From positions 1-18,398 of the forward strand of contig CALFER010000062.1 of NCBI GenBank assembly GCA_937951895.1: a stretch of 18,398 nt of DNA. Direction: 5' to 3'. The stretch is from an uncultured bacterium (GTDB lineage Bacteria > CSSED10-310 > CALFER01). Below the pieces are notes generated by a model that was not told the DNA's origin, made no database searches, and saw nothing but the letters and a program-made list of their open reading frames with translations. Below are positions 1-9,270 of this stretch, in pieces; positions within the stretch are counted from its first letter, which is position 1; each line of letters begins with the position of its first letter. Made by a program: the position numbers and the translations under genes.

Positions 1-841
1 CGATCCCGGCCACATCCAGGTCGCAGGCAGGTATCCCCGCGCCGATGGATTCCAGCGAGATCCGGATGCTTTCCTGAATCCGCTGCGCCGCCCGGCCGGT
101 CGGAGCGACGAGCCGGATCCGGGCGGCATCGATTCCGCTGCGCACGAGACCTCGCAGAACGGAAACCACGATCGATGTCTTGCCGGATCCCGGTCCGCCG
201 GAGACGATCGTGAGATTCCGGCTCAGCGCCCGCCTGAGCGCTTCGGTCTGGTGCAGATCGAGCAGGATGCTCGAGGCGTCGCGCCGGAGGGGGCATCGAA
301 TGAGAATATCGTCGAGGATCGCTTCGACGGCGGCTGAATCGATTCGTTCCCGATCCCAATCCCTCAGCCGGCTCCGGATCGCCCTGCGCAATCGGGTTTC
401 GGCATCGTGGTATTTCTGAAAATACAGCCGGCTCCCGTCCTGAACGATGGGGAGGAACGACTGCGGGTCACGGGAAACGAGTGATGGATAGTGATCCGCG
501 GCCCCCCTCAGCGTGCTCAGCATCGATCCCAGCACGATCTCGGGAGCATCCCCGCACAACTCCCGGCTTCGCGCCCGGAACGCCTCACCCGCCACATCCG
601 CGCATACGCTGCCGTCGCACAGATTCGTCAGCATGACAACGAGCAGCAGATGGAGGTGCGGGTCGGCCGGTGGTGCGCCCGACAGGCGGATCAAATCGCG
701 CATCAGGAGCCAATCGGCGGGTGTCAATCGCTCATCGTCGATCGCCCCGGAAAGAATCGTCCGGGACAGGGACGCATCGGGATACCCGGCGATCGGGATG
801 ATCCCGAGTTTTTCCATGAGATCCATGCGGAGCGGCTTCAT
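1..841 (-). CDS. recD: Exodeoxyribonuclease V alpha subunit RecD (5' part; 3' end outside window)
   Basis: RecD is the 5'-3' SF1B helicase motor of RecBCD, which unwinds and resects double-strand breaks in the cytoplasm. The visible 280 codons are open from an ATG at 841 to the left edge. An N-terminal region of about 200 residues, matching the RecD domain that docks on RecC, leads into a Walker A motif SGGPGSGKTS (K221). This is followed by IRLVAPTGRAAQRIQESI, the RecD/TraA-type motif Ia. The start codon overlaps the recB stop as ATGA (841-838), which fixes the start and implies translational coupling. Motifs II-VI lie beyond the window, so whether the helicase is intact cannot be judged here. 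TraA- or RecD2-type helicases share the P-loop, but the position directly after recB makes RecD nearly certain. Confidence 0.93.
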   Translation of the reverse strand, partial: MKPLRMDLMEKLGIIPIAGYPDASLSRTILSGAIDDERLTPADWLLMRDLIRLSGAPPADPHLHLLLVVMLTNLCDGSVCADVAGEAFRARSRELCGDAPEIVLGSMLSTLRGAADHYPSLVSRDPQSFLPIVQDGSRLYFQKYHDAETRLRRAIRSRLRDWDRERIDSAAVEAILDDILIRCPLRRDASSILLDLHQTEALRRALSRNLTIVSGGPGSGKTSIVVSVLRGLVRSGIDAARIRLVAPTGRAAQRIQESIRISLESIGAGIPACDLDVAGI

Positions 842-3800
842 CGCTGCACTCCGCGCGCCGCCTCAAGCGCCCTGCCGACCCGCGCTTCACATTCCCCGAC
901 CGTCGGACGACAATGGAATACACCGTTGCGGCCGTCACGCGCTGCGAGCCCCCGCAAAAAGAGATAATACACGCCGCCGTAATGGGCTTCGAACGACCAG
1001 TCCCGCGGTTTGACCGTCTGCATCCACCGCTGAAGACTCAAGGTGTACACGGCATACTGCAGATGATAGTTTTCTTCGTCCATACACCGCGCGAGACTCG
1101 CCGGGTCGTAACGATCCAGCCGGTTCGATTTCCAGTCCACCACGAACAGCATCTCCTGCCCGCCAATCTCTCGGCGGAACACCAGATCCACGAAACCATG
1201 CATGTATTGTTCGACACGGGCATCCATGGCGAGCAGGAATTCGAGTTCCGGGAGGCGATCGGCCCGCGCGATCTCGTTCAGACGGATCCCATGCGGCGGA
1301 AGCGTCGTATTGAGCGTATCGTACGCGATCCGGAGGATACTGGTAGCCCGTGCCGGATCATCGGAAACGAGGTTGTATTTCCGCATGAGCCGCTGGACGA
1401 GCAGGGTGACGTCGGAAGAGCGATAAAACGTATCCGGGTCGACCGTCGTCGCGGTGAAATCGAGTTCCTCGAAGAGCTCATGAAACATGTGCCCCGTGCG
1501 TTCGCCGACCGGAAGATCATCATCGAACCCGGCGGACTCCTCACCCGGAAGCACGGAGCCGGGTTCATCCGGTTCGATGGGATGATCGTCGAAAACGACG
1601 GGTTCCGGTCCGGCCGTCATGTTCCGGTGACGCAGCGCCGTGAAGGACCAGCGTTCCGCGCGCCGGTTCGCCACATACGGAGGGTGCGCCAGCAGCTCGT
1701 CCGCCGACTGCATCCTGCGTTCGGTAACCGGGGTCGCGATCCGGTCGGGATCCGGTCGTTCATCCAGTGTTGGACGGGAGACGGAAAAGGGCATCCATGT
1801 CGCACCAACAGGCGTTTGACCGGCGGATGCCATTGCGCTTTCGATGGCCGGATACAGGATCCGGGACAGCATCCCGGAGTTGCCGCTGGGCGCGCCGGTT
1901 CGCGTGCGGACACAGAATCCCGGAACATACAGCTTGATCATGGCTCGGGTGAGTGCGACATAGAGCAATCGTTCGTCGTCCTCCTTCCGCTCGCGATCAG
2001 ACTGTGTCTTGCCCGCTTTGTTTTCCCTGTCGAGATCGATCGTGACGCCTCCGGAGGAATCGTGATACTTCAGATACCGGGGATGCGCGCCTCGGCCGAA
2101 TCCACCGGCCAGAAACACGACGGGGAACTGGAGTCCCTTGCTGACGTGCATCGTCATGATCCGAACGCCCGGCGTTTCCGTTTCAATCCGGTGCAGACTG
2201 GTCTGTTCGTCCTCCTCGATCGCTTCCAGGATCCGGAAGGTCAGGTGTCGCCAGAGCGATTGGATGTCCATGTTCTTCTGCTGTGCGATGGTCTGAAGAT
2301 CTTCCGTGATCTGAAGACAGGTCGCGATGGTGCGTGCACCATTTGGCCTGCCGGCCGAATCGATCAGCAACCGTGAATCGTAGACGATGGAATGAAGTAA
2401 TGCCGGCCAGTTGCGGAGATAGGCATCGCGCCGCCATTGCGCGATCCGTGTTTTAACGGGATGGTTCGGATCCAGGTCGTCGAACGGCTCGAGTTGCGTG
2501 AAAGCCAGACCGAAGAACGGCGACACGAGCGTTTTCCGGAGCGCGCCGGGATCGTCCGGTCGCGCCAGCATTTCGAGCGCTGCCGCGATCCACAACGCTT
2601 CGTCGGATTGATACACCCCGGTCTTCTTGTAAAACGTATGCGGAATCCCGCGGTTGTCCAGCGCATCTTCAATCGGGACGGCGTCCTTGCGTTTTCGGAC
2701 CAGGATGCAGATATCGCCGGGCGTCAGCCACCGCGAGCGATTCCCGTCGGTAAACGCGATCATCCGGCTGTCCGTCAGACGCCGGATTTCATCGGCAACC
2801 CATTCGGCATAGCGTCTCTGGGCATCCCCTGAAATCTTCAGATCGAGCAGATTGGCGATCGACACACTGCTCCGACCCGAACCATCCTGAAAGACCCTTG
2901 CACGCCGCCTGGACGGCTCGGGAGGAACGACCTCGATGGTATCCCGCTCACTCTGCCTGAACCATCCGCTCGACCCGAACAGGTGATTGAAATCGGCGAT
3001 CAGATCCGGAATCGATCGCCAGTTGGTGCGCAGGAGATACCGGCGCGCGCCGTGCGTTTCCAGAAGTTCCCGGCATGCCGTCCGATACGTCGTGACATCA
3101 GCACCTCGAAAACCGTAAATCGCCTGTTTCGGATCCCCGATCACCATCAGCACATGACGGCCGCTCGCGACAAACAGCTTCCGGAAGATGCTCCACTGAA
3201 TCGGATCCGTATCCTGAAACTCGTCGATCAACGCGATCCGGCATTGCGCCCTGAGCACTTCGATCAGGGCGTTGGGCTGCATCGGGTCGCCGAGTGCCCG
3301 GTCGAGGAGTCGGATCATGTCGTCGTACGAGATCAGACCTTTTTCGGTCTTGTATCCGGACATCCTCCGCACCAGCTCGCGTGCGGCAAACACCTGGAAG
3401 AATCCGTCCGGAGATCCGGTGCCGGATGTCCGCAGTTCATCGAGCGTGACATCGGGTGCAATCGTGTCACCTCGCATCAGATGCAGCGCCAGATCCATGA
3501 TCATCTGTTTTCCGAAAGCATTTTTCTGGATCTGCGTCCGATATGCCGGATCGAGCGACCGGATCAGGGGAACCCAGGGCCCTCGCAGCATCTCGTCGAA
3601 CAGATAATCGGCGATTTCGGGATCCGAAACGAGTCTGAGAGAAAACGGCTGGCGGTTTTCGAAGGCAAACTGTTGCAGCGCGCGATTGCAGTAACTGTGG
3701 ATCGTCATGACCGACGCCCGGTCGAACCCGTCGACCGCTCGCTGTAACTTCACCCGCGTCCCGGCATCCCCGCATGCCGCCAGCGCCTGCTCGATGTTCG

Positions 3801-4002
3801 CCCGGATGCGCTCCTGCATCTCACCCGTCGCTTTTTCAGTGAACGTCATGACGAGAATTTCCGACACATCATATCCCTGTTCGATGATGCACCGGCTGAC
3901 CAGGTTCTCGATGGTCCACGTCTTCCCGGTTCCCGCGGCCGCCTCGATCACGGCATGGCGATTCAGATCCACGGCTCGGACGTCCTTCAGCTCAGTCGTC
4001 AT
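838..4002 (-). CDS. recB: Exodeoxyribonuclease V beta subunit RecB (helicase-nuclease)
   Basis: RecB carries the 3'-5' SF1A helicase and the single nuclease active site of RecBCD. Helicase motifs are all visible (rough residue numbers): Walker A EAAAGTGKT (20-28), Walker B DEFQDTDP (about 258), GDPKQAIYGFRGAD (about 290), MTMHVSKGLQFPVVFL (about 615) and LLYVALTRA (about 680). The C-terminal PD-(D/E)XK nuclease looks complete: GHMFHELFEEL (about 837), GFVDLVFR (about 938), VVDWKSNR (about 955) and the YHLQYAVYTL helix, equivalent to the His, Asp, Asp and Lys metal/catalytic residues of E. coli RecB. I chose the ATG at 4002 (1054 aa). It is preceded by a GGGGAAG-like ribosome site and starts just before the conserved N-terminus. 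An upstream in-frame ATG at 4071 would add 23 poorly conserved residues inside recC. The gene overlaps the end of recC by 11 nt. At 1054 aa it is somewhat shorter than the E. coli protein (1180). Confidence 0.95.
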   Translation of the reverse strand: MTTELKDVRAVDLNRHAVIEAAAGTGKTWTIENLVSRCIIEQGYDVSEILVMTFTEKATGEMQERIRANIEQALAACGDAGTRVKLQRAVDGFDRASVMTIHSYCNRALQQFAFENRQPFSLRLVSDPEIADYLFDEMLRGPWVPLIRSLDPAYRTQIQKNAFGKQMIMDLALHLMRGDTIAPDVTLDELRTSGTGSPDGFFQVFAARELVRRMSGYKTEKGLISYDDMIRLLDRALGDPMQPNALIEVLRAQCRIALIDEFQDTDPIQWSIFRKLFVASGRHVLMVIGDPKQAIYGFRGADVTTYRTACRELLETHGARRYLLRTNWRSIPDLIADFNHLFGSSGWFRQSERDTIEVVPPEPSRRRARVFQDGSGRSSVSIANLLDLKISGDAQRRYAEWVADEIRRLTDSRMIAFTDGNRSRWLTPGDICILVRKRKDAVPIEDALDNRGIPHTFYKKTGVYQSDEALWIAAALEMLARPDDPGALRKTLVSPFFGLAFTQLEPFDDLDPNHPVKTRIAQWRRDAYLRNWPALLHSIVYDSRLLIDSAGRPNGARTIATCLQITEDLQTIAQQKNMDIQSLWRHLTFRILEAIEEDEQTSLHRIETETPGVRIMTMHVSKGLQFPVVFLAGGFGRGAHPRYLKYHDSSGGVTIDLDRENKAGKTQSDRERKEDDERLLYVALTRAMIKLYVPGFCVRTRTGAPSGNSGMLSRILYPAIESAMASAGQTPVGATWMPFSVSRPTLDERPDPDRIATPVTERRMQSADELLAHPPYVANRRAERWSFTALRHRNMTAGPEPVVFDDHPIEPDEPGSVLPGEESAGFDDDLPVGERTGHMFHELFEELDFTATTVDPDTFYRSSDVTLLVQRLMRKYNLVSDDPARATSILRIAYDTLNTTLPPHGIRLNEIARADRLPELEFLLAMDARVEQYMHGFVDLVFRREIGGQEMLFVVDWKSNRLDRYDPASLARCMDEENYHLQYAVYTLSLQRWMQTVKPRDWSFEAHYGGVYYLFLRGLAARDGRNGVFHCRPTVGECEARVGRALEAARGVQR

Positions 4003-7000
4003 GCGATCGCTTCCCCGGAGACCCGCCCGACAGAGCCGCCTCGAACAGATGACCATACCATCGTCGTGCACGGTCCAGAGCGTCGATCGGCACCGTCAGA
4101 TCACGGACGATTCGTGCGGCGCCCGGAAGATGAAACGAGGAATACGGATCGGCGGCAGCATCATCGATCCGGTCCCGGAGTTTTCGCCTGAACGCTTCGG
4201 GCGGCGTGTGTTCGGATACCGCCAGATCATACCACGCGTCCCAGACCGATTCGAACGGGAACAGATCGATCGGAGGCGGTGATCGAAGATAATCCCGGAT
4301 GATGGCATGCATCACATCCTCCCCGCAGCACCCGTTCACCATCACATGGGTCGAGCCATCGTTGAAATACGCGGAGATACCGATCGTGTCGGAGTCGATC
4401 CGATTCGGGTTGTCGCGCATTGCCGAACTGTTGAGGGCGAGTATTGCAAGATAGGGCTCGAGCATCGATTTGTGCAAGGGCCCCCGTTTCGGTTTTGCAC
4501 TGTCCGTGGCGGTCACGATGACAAGCTGGCCGTTCTGACGGAGCATGATGTACGGGCCGCCCCGCAGTTCGATATGGGTCGGAGGATGATCCGGCAGAGA
4601 AACAGGAATCGCAGGGAGGATTCGATCGAAGGGGGTCGGATGAATCGGCGTTTGACCGATCCATAACCGGAAAAAATCCTCAGGCCCCGCCGTCTGTATG
4701 TGATTGACGACCCCACCCAGGATCGATTCTCCGAACAGTTTCGCGAGTCCCTCTTCGATCGATCCGCGCTGCCAGGCCGCAAACGGTTCATCCGGAGCGT
4801 CACCCGTTTTGAACCGCCGATTCAGAATCGCCTGCAGTTTCCCGGAGTATCCCTCCGTAAACTCGGGTAATTCCTGAAAAGTGGCTCGAATCACCTCATC
4901 GAAAATCCCCCAGCGATCCAACCGGTCAAACTCGATCGGTTCATACTCCGCAAGAATCGACTCGGTCGTCTCGGATTCGAACATATCATAGAATCGTCGC
5001 AGATAACTGTCGAAGGGATCCCTCAGGAAACGCCTGAGATCTTTCAGGTCGATCACGGAGCGCGCTTCGGGCAGCGCAGCGGGGTCAGCCGCCTGGATCG
5101 CCGGATCGGGCGTCGCCCGGATTTCGGAAGCTTTGATCCGTGCCAGCAGATCACGCGCGGTTTCGGCATCCGGGTCGCCCGTGATGCGGCTGAGAAGGTC
5201 GAGAGCCAGGGCGAGATTTCCCGGGGCGGGACGGGCGGGCACATCACCGATCGCCTGATCATCGGGTTCGCCCCTGAACAGATGCTCGGGATCGAATCCG
5301 TTGAGGGGAATCCGCAGTGTACGAAAGGGTCTATCCAACGGGAGCACGCAGACGTCGAGATATCGACGCAGCTCATTGAGAACAGAGCAGGGGTGGAACG
5401 GTTTGTCCTGTTTCGGGTCGAGATTCTGATAGGACAGATACAATTTGTCGCGGGTGGAGAGGAGTGTTTCGAGAAACAGGTAGCGGTTCGAGTCCGGTGT
5501 GCAGACATCTCCAAGCCGCCGGTGGAAGAGTCGCAGGTCGAGCGTGCATCGTTCTGCACGTCCCGGGAATTGGCCTTCCTCGAGACCCATGACATAAACG
5601 ATTCGGAACGGAACGGGGCGCATCGGGCGGAGGGCGGAGACAGAGATGCCTCCGGCGAGATATCTGCCGCGGGTGCTCGGCAACTCGTCCAGCGCAGACA
5701 CGATGAATTCGCGCACAAAAGCGAACCCGAATTCCGGCCGTTTCCCGACTTTTTCCATCCGGTCATCCAGCGTCTCGAGAGCACCCAGGCGGGACGTCAG
5801 CGCCCACATGATGGTCTCTTCCTGGGGCATATCCGAGGGGGCCGCCAGATAGGCCCGCATCAGAGCGATCATTCCGTGCGACCAGAGCGTTCCTGTCTGC
5901 CGGACCGCCGCCAGATCCCCCAATTCCAGGAACAGTGTTTCAATCGTCAGACTGATCCGGGAAAGAGCATCGGGGTTCTGGCTGTCGAGATCGGAGTGAG
6001 GAACATACCCGCAATAATCCTCCGTTTCTCCGTTGCCACCCTCCCCCATACGCGGCTGCATGATCCGTCCGAGTCTGAGGCGGATCAGCGAGCGGCTCCA
6101 GGTGAACCGGTCGTTGCCCCCCGCGGCATTGCGTTCCTTGTGCCCCGCATCCCAGAATCGAAACACTCTGAGGCGATCCGCCCATTCCAGCCAGGTTTCG
6201 ACATCCGTCCGATCGAGACCGCATCCGGCGAGAAAGCAGGGATTGAGTGCGAGATCGAAGAAACGGCGGCGTGAGAACGACCCGGAGATCAATTCGAGCA
6301 GCGCGGTGACGGCCTGGGCATAGAGACTGTCCGTCGAGGCTCGGGAGTCCGACAAGCTGAACGGAAGGCGGCACGGCCCGGTTTCAAACATGGCCAGAAT
6401 CGCCGGTTTGTAGCGCTCGATGTCCGGCGCCATGACGGCGATATCGGTCAACCGGAGATCCGGGTGGCGCGCAAGATTGTCGATGATGCTGTCCCGCACC
6501 ATCTCGGCTTCGCGATATACACCCGGACAACCGACAATCTGAATACTCGGATCCTGATCGACCCGGGATTCGCGCGCACCCCGGCGTGACCCGATATCGG
6601 CCTGCACACACCGCAACAGCGATCGATGCGGATCGACCCTCTCATCCAGCCAACTGCTGACAAACTCCAGATGGCCCGCGGATCGTTCTTCGAGTTCGCT
6701 GAGCAGTTTGATTTTCTCACGCCCCAGCTTCCCCCATCTCGACAGAATCGGATTGTCATCCGGATTGGGTTCCAGCAGGTCGGTCTCGGGGTCCGAACAC
6801 GCCTCGACGCCGCGCATCCGGATCGATTTGACCCGCCGCCAGCGATCTTCGGAGGGGCTTGAAACATCCTCCCAGAACTCCGAGCAGACATTCAGTTCGT
6901 ACAATTCGATGTCATAGACGCGGCCCAGAGTGAACAGGCACCGCACGTACAAGGGGGCCGTGATCGACAGCCCGAAGATCGACACGGTTTCAGGCTTCGA

Positions 7001-7678
7001 CTGAAGTGATTCCGCGGCAAGTCGGCTTTCCAGGAGGTCCAGTGCACGGGCAAGCGTCGGTTCGGGCCGGTCAGCCGGTGTTTCGGGTACAAAGATCTGA
7101 CGATACAGTGCGCGCTGAGCGAGTTCCATGCGGATCTGATCCGGCCGGGCGTTTTGCGGCAACCAGGCGACATCGCGACGCCAGGCCGCGACCAGATCCT
7201 CGCGCTGATTCTCATATTCGAGAAAGTACCCCGCCAGACGCTGCGAAAGCTGCCAGAGCCTGCGGCTGTAATCTGTTGGGTCGGAGACCTCCGAGAGATA
7301 GTCGCGCAGTGCGAACAGGGGATTTGCGGGATCCGGAGAGTCGAAGACGGGCACACCCGCATGCGTGCGGATCGGTTCGATCAGGATGGAGAGAATCCGG
7401 AGAGCCAGTTCCGAGCGGTCGGTATATGATCCGCTTCCGGAACAGGACGTATCGATGAGTCTGCGCAGGCCGTTCTCCAGAAAATCAAACCGGATGTTGA
7501 CCGCCGCGCCGAGTTGTCGCGCGATACGCTGTTTCAACCACAATTCCAGATTGCGGTTGGGGATTATGATCCGGAATGGATCGAATGGGTCTGTCGCTTG
7601 TCGGCTGGCACGGAGTCGGGCGCACAATTCATCCGCCAATGCCTCGATCGTGCGGCCGAAGAGCAGACGGATCCCCAT
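3992..7678 (-). CDS. recC: Exodeoxyribonuclease V gamma subunit RecC
   Basis: RecC is the non-catalytic scaffold of RecBCD. It splits the DNA strands, channels them to RecB and RecD, and in E. coli reads the Chi site. Family features visible are the N-terminal FGRTIEALADEL followed by FRIIIPNRNLELWLKQRIA (an inactivated helicase fold). In the middle are VYVMGLEEGQFPGRAERCTL and the block LGDVCTPDSNRYLFLETLLS, both typical of RecC. There is no Walker A, as expected. The length of 1228 aa exceeds E. coli RecC (1122). The start at 7678 is supported by alignment of the first residues with family members. The ribosome site is weak: the 16 nt upstream read CCGCTGAAAGCTTCCC, with only a GAAAG-like match. 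The gene starts 9 nt after the mmdB stop, so it probably depends on translational coupling. Chi-binding residues cannot be assigned by eye. Confidence 0.93.
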   Translation of the reverse strand: MGIRLLFGRTIEALADELCARLRASRQATDPFDPFRIIIPNRNLELWLKQRIARQLGAAVNIRFDFLENGLRRLIDTSCSGSGSYTDRSELALRILSILIEPIRTHAGVPVFDSPDPANPLFALRDYLSEVSDPTDYSRRLWQLSQRLAGYFLEYENQREDLVAAWRRDVAWLPQNARPDQIRMELAQRALYRQIFVPETPADRPEPTLARALDLLESRLAAESLQSKPETVSIFGLSITAPLYVRCLFTLGRVYDIELYELNVCSEFWEDVSSPSEDRWRRVKSIRMRGVEACSDPETDLLEPNPDDNPILSRWGKLGREKIKLLSELEERSAGHLEFVSSWLDERVDPHRSLLRCVQADIGSRRGARESRVDQDPSIQIVGCPGVYREAEMVRDSIIDNLARHPDLRLTDIAVMAPDIERYKPAILAMFETGPCRLPFSLSDSRASTDSLYAQAVTALLELISGSFSRRRFFDLALNPCFLAGCGLDRTDVETWLEWADRLRVFRFWDAGHKERNAAGGNDRFTWSRSLIRLRLGRIMQPRMGEGGNGETEDYCGYVPHSDLDSQNPDALSRISLTIETLFLELGDLAAVRQTGTLWSHGMIALMRAYLAAPSDMPQEETIMWALTSRLGALETLDDRMEKVGKRPEFGFAFVREFIVSALDELPSTRGRYLAGGISVSALRPMRPVPFRIVYVMGLEEGQFPGRAERCTLDLRLFHRRLGDVCTPDSNRYLFLETLLSTRDKLYLSYQNLDPKQDKPFHPCSVLNELRRYLDVCVLPLDRPFRTLRIPLNGFDPEHLFRGEPDDQAIGDVPARPAPGNLALALDLLSRITGDPDAETARDLLARIKASEIRATPDPAIQAADPAALPEARSVIDLKDLRRFLRDPFDSYLRRFYDMFESETTESILAEYEPIEFDRLDRWGIFDEVIRATFQELPEFTEGYSGKLQAILNRRFKTGDAPDEPFAAWQRGSIEEGLAKLFGESILGGVVNHIQTAGPEDFFRLWIGQTPIHPTPFDRILPAIPVSLPDHPPTHIELRGGPYIMLRQNGQLVIVTATDSAKPKRGPLHKSMLEPYLAILALNSSAMRDNPNRIDSDTIGISAYFNDGSTHVMVNGCCGEDVMHAIIRDYLRSPPPIDLFPFESVWDAWYDLAVSEHTPPEAFRRKLRDRIDDAAADPYSSFHLPGAARIVRDLTVPIDALDRARRWYGHLFEAALSGGSPGKRSHDD

Positions 7679-7687
7679 GGGAAGCTT

Positions 7688-8812
7688 TCAGCGGAGTGTG
7701 GCGAGCAGCACGCCGGCGGCGATCGCCGAACCGATAACGCCGGCGACGTTGGGCGCCATGGCCTGCATGATGACAAAGTTATGAGGATCCTCTTTGGCGC
7801 AGATAACCTGAGCGACACGCGCCGAATCCGGAACGGCGGACACTCCGGCCGCGCCGATCACCGGATTGATCTTGTGTTTCAGAAACAGATTCATGAATTT
7901 CGCGAACAGAACCCCGCCCGCTGTAGCGACGGCGAAAGAGGCGGCACCGAGAGCAAAGATCTTGATCGAATCGGGCGTGAGAAAACGAGACGCATCGGTG
8001 GAAGCGCCGACTGTAAAGCCGAGCAGGATGGTGATCGTATCGATGAACGCCGTTCGGGCCGTCTTGGCCAGACGTTCCGTGACGCCACTTTCCTTCAGGA
8101 GATTGCCGAAGAACAGGGTTCCGAGCAGGGAGATCGCGCCGGGGGCGATGCAACAGGTCACCAGGAAGGCGACGACCGGGAACATGATCCGCATCCGCTT
8201 GGAGACCGGCTTCGACGGCTGCATCCGGATCAGGCGCTCTTCCCGGGTGGTGAGCAGCCGGACGATCGGCGGTTGAATGACCGGAACGAGCGCCATATAG
8301 GAGTAGGCCGCGATGGCGATGGCGCCGAGGTATTGGGGTGCGAGCTTCGAGGAGAGGAAGATCGCGGTCGGTCCGTCGGCTCCTCCGATGATGCCGATGG
8401 CGGCGGCGTCGGTGATGCTGAATCCGAGATAGACTGCGCCGATCAGGGTGACGAAGATTCCGAGTTGCGCGGCGGCGCCGAGCAGGATGAGCAGCGGATT
8501 GGACAGCATGGCTGAAAAGTCCGTCATCGCGCCGATTCCCAGGAAGATCAGAGGCGGATACCAGCCCTGCGTGACACCCTGGTACAGGATCGACAGCACG
8601 CTTCCTGTTTCATAGATACCGATCTGCATGCCGGAGGCGAAGGGGACGTTGCCGACCAGAATACCGAATCCGATCGGAACGAGCAGCAACGGCTCGTAAT
8701 CTTTTTTGATGGCGAGATAGATGAAAAAGATGCCGACGGCGATCATCGCCGCGTTGCCCCAGTGAAAATTGTAAAACGCTCCGGCTTGCAGGAATCGTAA
8801 CAATATATCCAT
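7688..8812 (-). CDS. mmdB: Sodium-pumping decarboxylase beta subunit (methylmalonyl-CoA decarboxylase MmdB type)
   Basis: This 374-aa polytopic inner-membrane protein belongs to the OadB/MmdB/GcdB family. It decarboxylates carboxybiotin and couples this to Na+ export. The family hallmark GGADGPTAIFLSSKLAP is present (D146 corresponds to the essential Asp of Klebsiella OadB). So is the second conserved segment, NPVIGAAGVSAVPDSARVAQ (316-335). Several hydrophobic helices are evident, for example residues 22-35, 104-130, 136-154, 206-232 and 355-372. The length is close to the Veillonella MmdB and Propionigenium-type subunits and shorter than the E. coli/Klebsiella OadB (about 430). A GGAGAAG ribosome site lies 4 nt upstream of the ATG, 24 nt after the mmdC stop. 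The family is certain. Methylmalonyl-CoA as substrate comes from the neighbouring carboxyltransferase. Oxaloacetate is unlikely because no OadA-type alpha subunit is present. Confidence 0.95.
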   Translation of the reverse strand: MDILLRFLQAGAFYNFHWGNAAMIAVGIFFIYLAIKKDYEPLLLVPIGFGILVGNVPFASGMQIGIYETGSVLSILYQGVTQGWYPPLIFLGIGAMTDFSAMLSNPLLILLGAAAQLGIFVTLIGAVYLGFSITDAAAIGIIGGADGPTAIFLSSKLAPQYLGAIAIAAYSYMALVPVIQPPIVRLLTTREERLIRMQPSKPVSKRMRIMFPVVAFLVTCCIAPGAISLLGTLFFGNLLKESGVTERLAKTARTAFIDTITILLGFTVGASTDASRFLTPDSIKIFALGAASFAVATAGGVLFAKFMNLFLKHKINPVIGAAGVSAVPDSARVAQVICAKEDPHNFVIMQAMAPNVAGVIGSAIAAGVLLATLR

Positions 8813-8836
8813 ACTACTTCTCCGGGATTCGGATGA

Positions 8837-9241
8837 TCATTCGAACCGAATCAGCACCTGTCCTTCCCGTACAGCATCCCCCGCAGCGACCTCGATAGCT
8901 GTGATGCGCCCTGCAGCGGGTGCGGCGATGGCGGTTTCCATCTTCATGGCTTCGACCAGCAACAGCACCTGGTCCTTCGAAACCGTGTCGCCCGGTTTGC
9001 ATCTGATCTCGATGATATTGCCCGCAATCGGGGAAGCAATCACTCCGCCTCCCCCGGAACCGGCATGCACCTGCACGGAAGGGGCCATCGGCGGTGATGG
9101 TTTCGGGGGCGCTCCCGTTGCCATCGGTTGCATCTTCGGCAACGGAGACAGCGGGGTGCCGGGATGGAACCCCTCACCCGCATCCAGAACCTCGACTTCC
9201 ACCTCATATGCCACGCCATGAACGGTGATTTTCAATTTCAT
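8837..9241 (-). CDS. mmdC: Biotin carrier subunit of the sodium-pumping decarboxylase
   Basis: This small protein (134 aa) shuttles CO2 from the carboxyltransferase to the membrane pump on a biotin prosthetic group. The C-terminal half is a complete biotinyl domain with the motif VEAMKMETAIAAP. The biotinylated lysine is K100, about 35 residues from the C-terminus as usual. The N-terminal 20 residues (KLKITVHGVAYEVEVEVL) match the start of MmdC/GcdC-type subunits. A flexible Pro/Ala/Gly/Met-rich linker of about 40 residues joins the two. The family varies this linker, which lets the biotin swing between active sites. A GTG at 9244 lies directly before the ATG at 9241. I prefer the ATG because AAGGAGA then sits at a better distance. 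Acetyl-CoA carboxylase AccB is excluded by the neighbouring genes and the short N-terminal part. Confidence 0.94.
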   Translation of the reverse strand: MKLKITVHGVAYEVEVEVLDAGEGFHPGTPLSPLPKMQPMATGAPPKPSPPMAPSVQVHAGSGGGGVIASPIAGNIIEIRCKPGDTVSKDQVLLLVEAMKMETAIAAPAAGRITAIEVAAGDAVREGQVLIRFE

Positions 9242-9270
9242 CACGATCTCTCCTTCTGTTCAATCAATGG

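Noticed and set aside
913..2376. Long open frame on the plus strand opposite recB (487 codons)
   Set aside because: It is antisense to a clearly conserved gene. The composition (many R, G, P, H) is that of a GC-rich shadow frame, and no family motif or ribosome site is seen.
4003..4071. Longer recB start at 4071
   Set aside because: The added residues lie inside recC and precede the conserved RecB N-terminus. The ATG at 4002 has its own ribosome site.
5282..6274. Plus-strand open frame opposite recC (330 codons)
   Set aside because: It is antisense to conserved RecC and has no motif or ribosome site.
7514..8515. Plus-strand Asp/Gly/Glu-rich open frame opposite mmdB
   Set aside because: It mirrors the transmembrane-coding sequence of mmdB. 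The acidic, repetitive composition is an antisense artefact.
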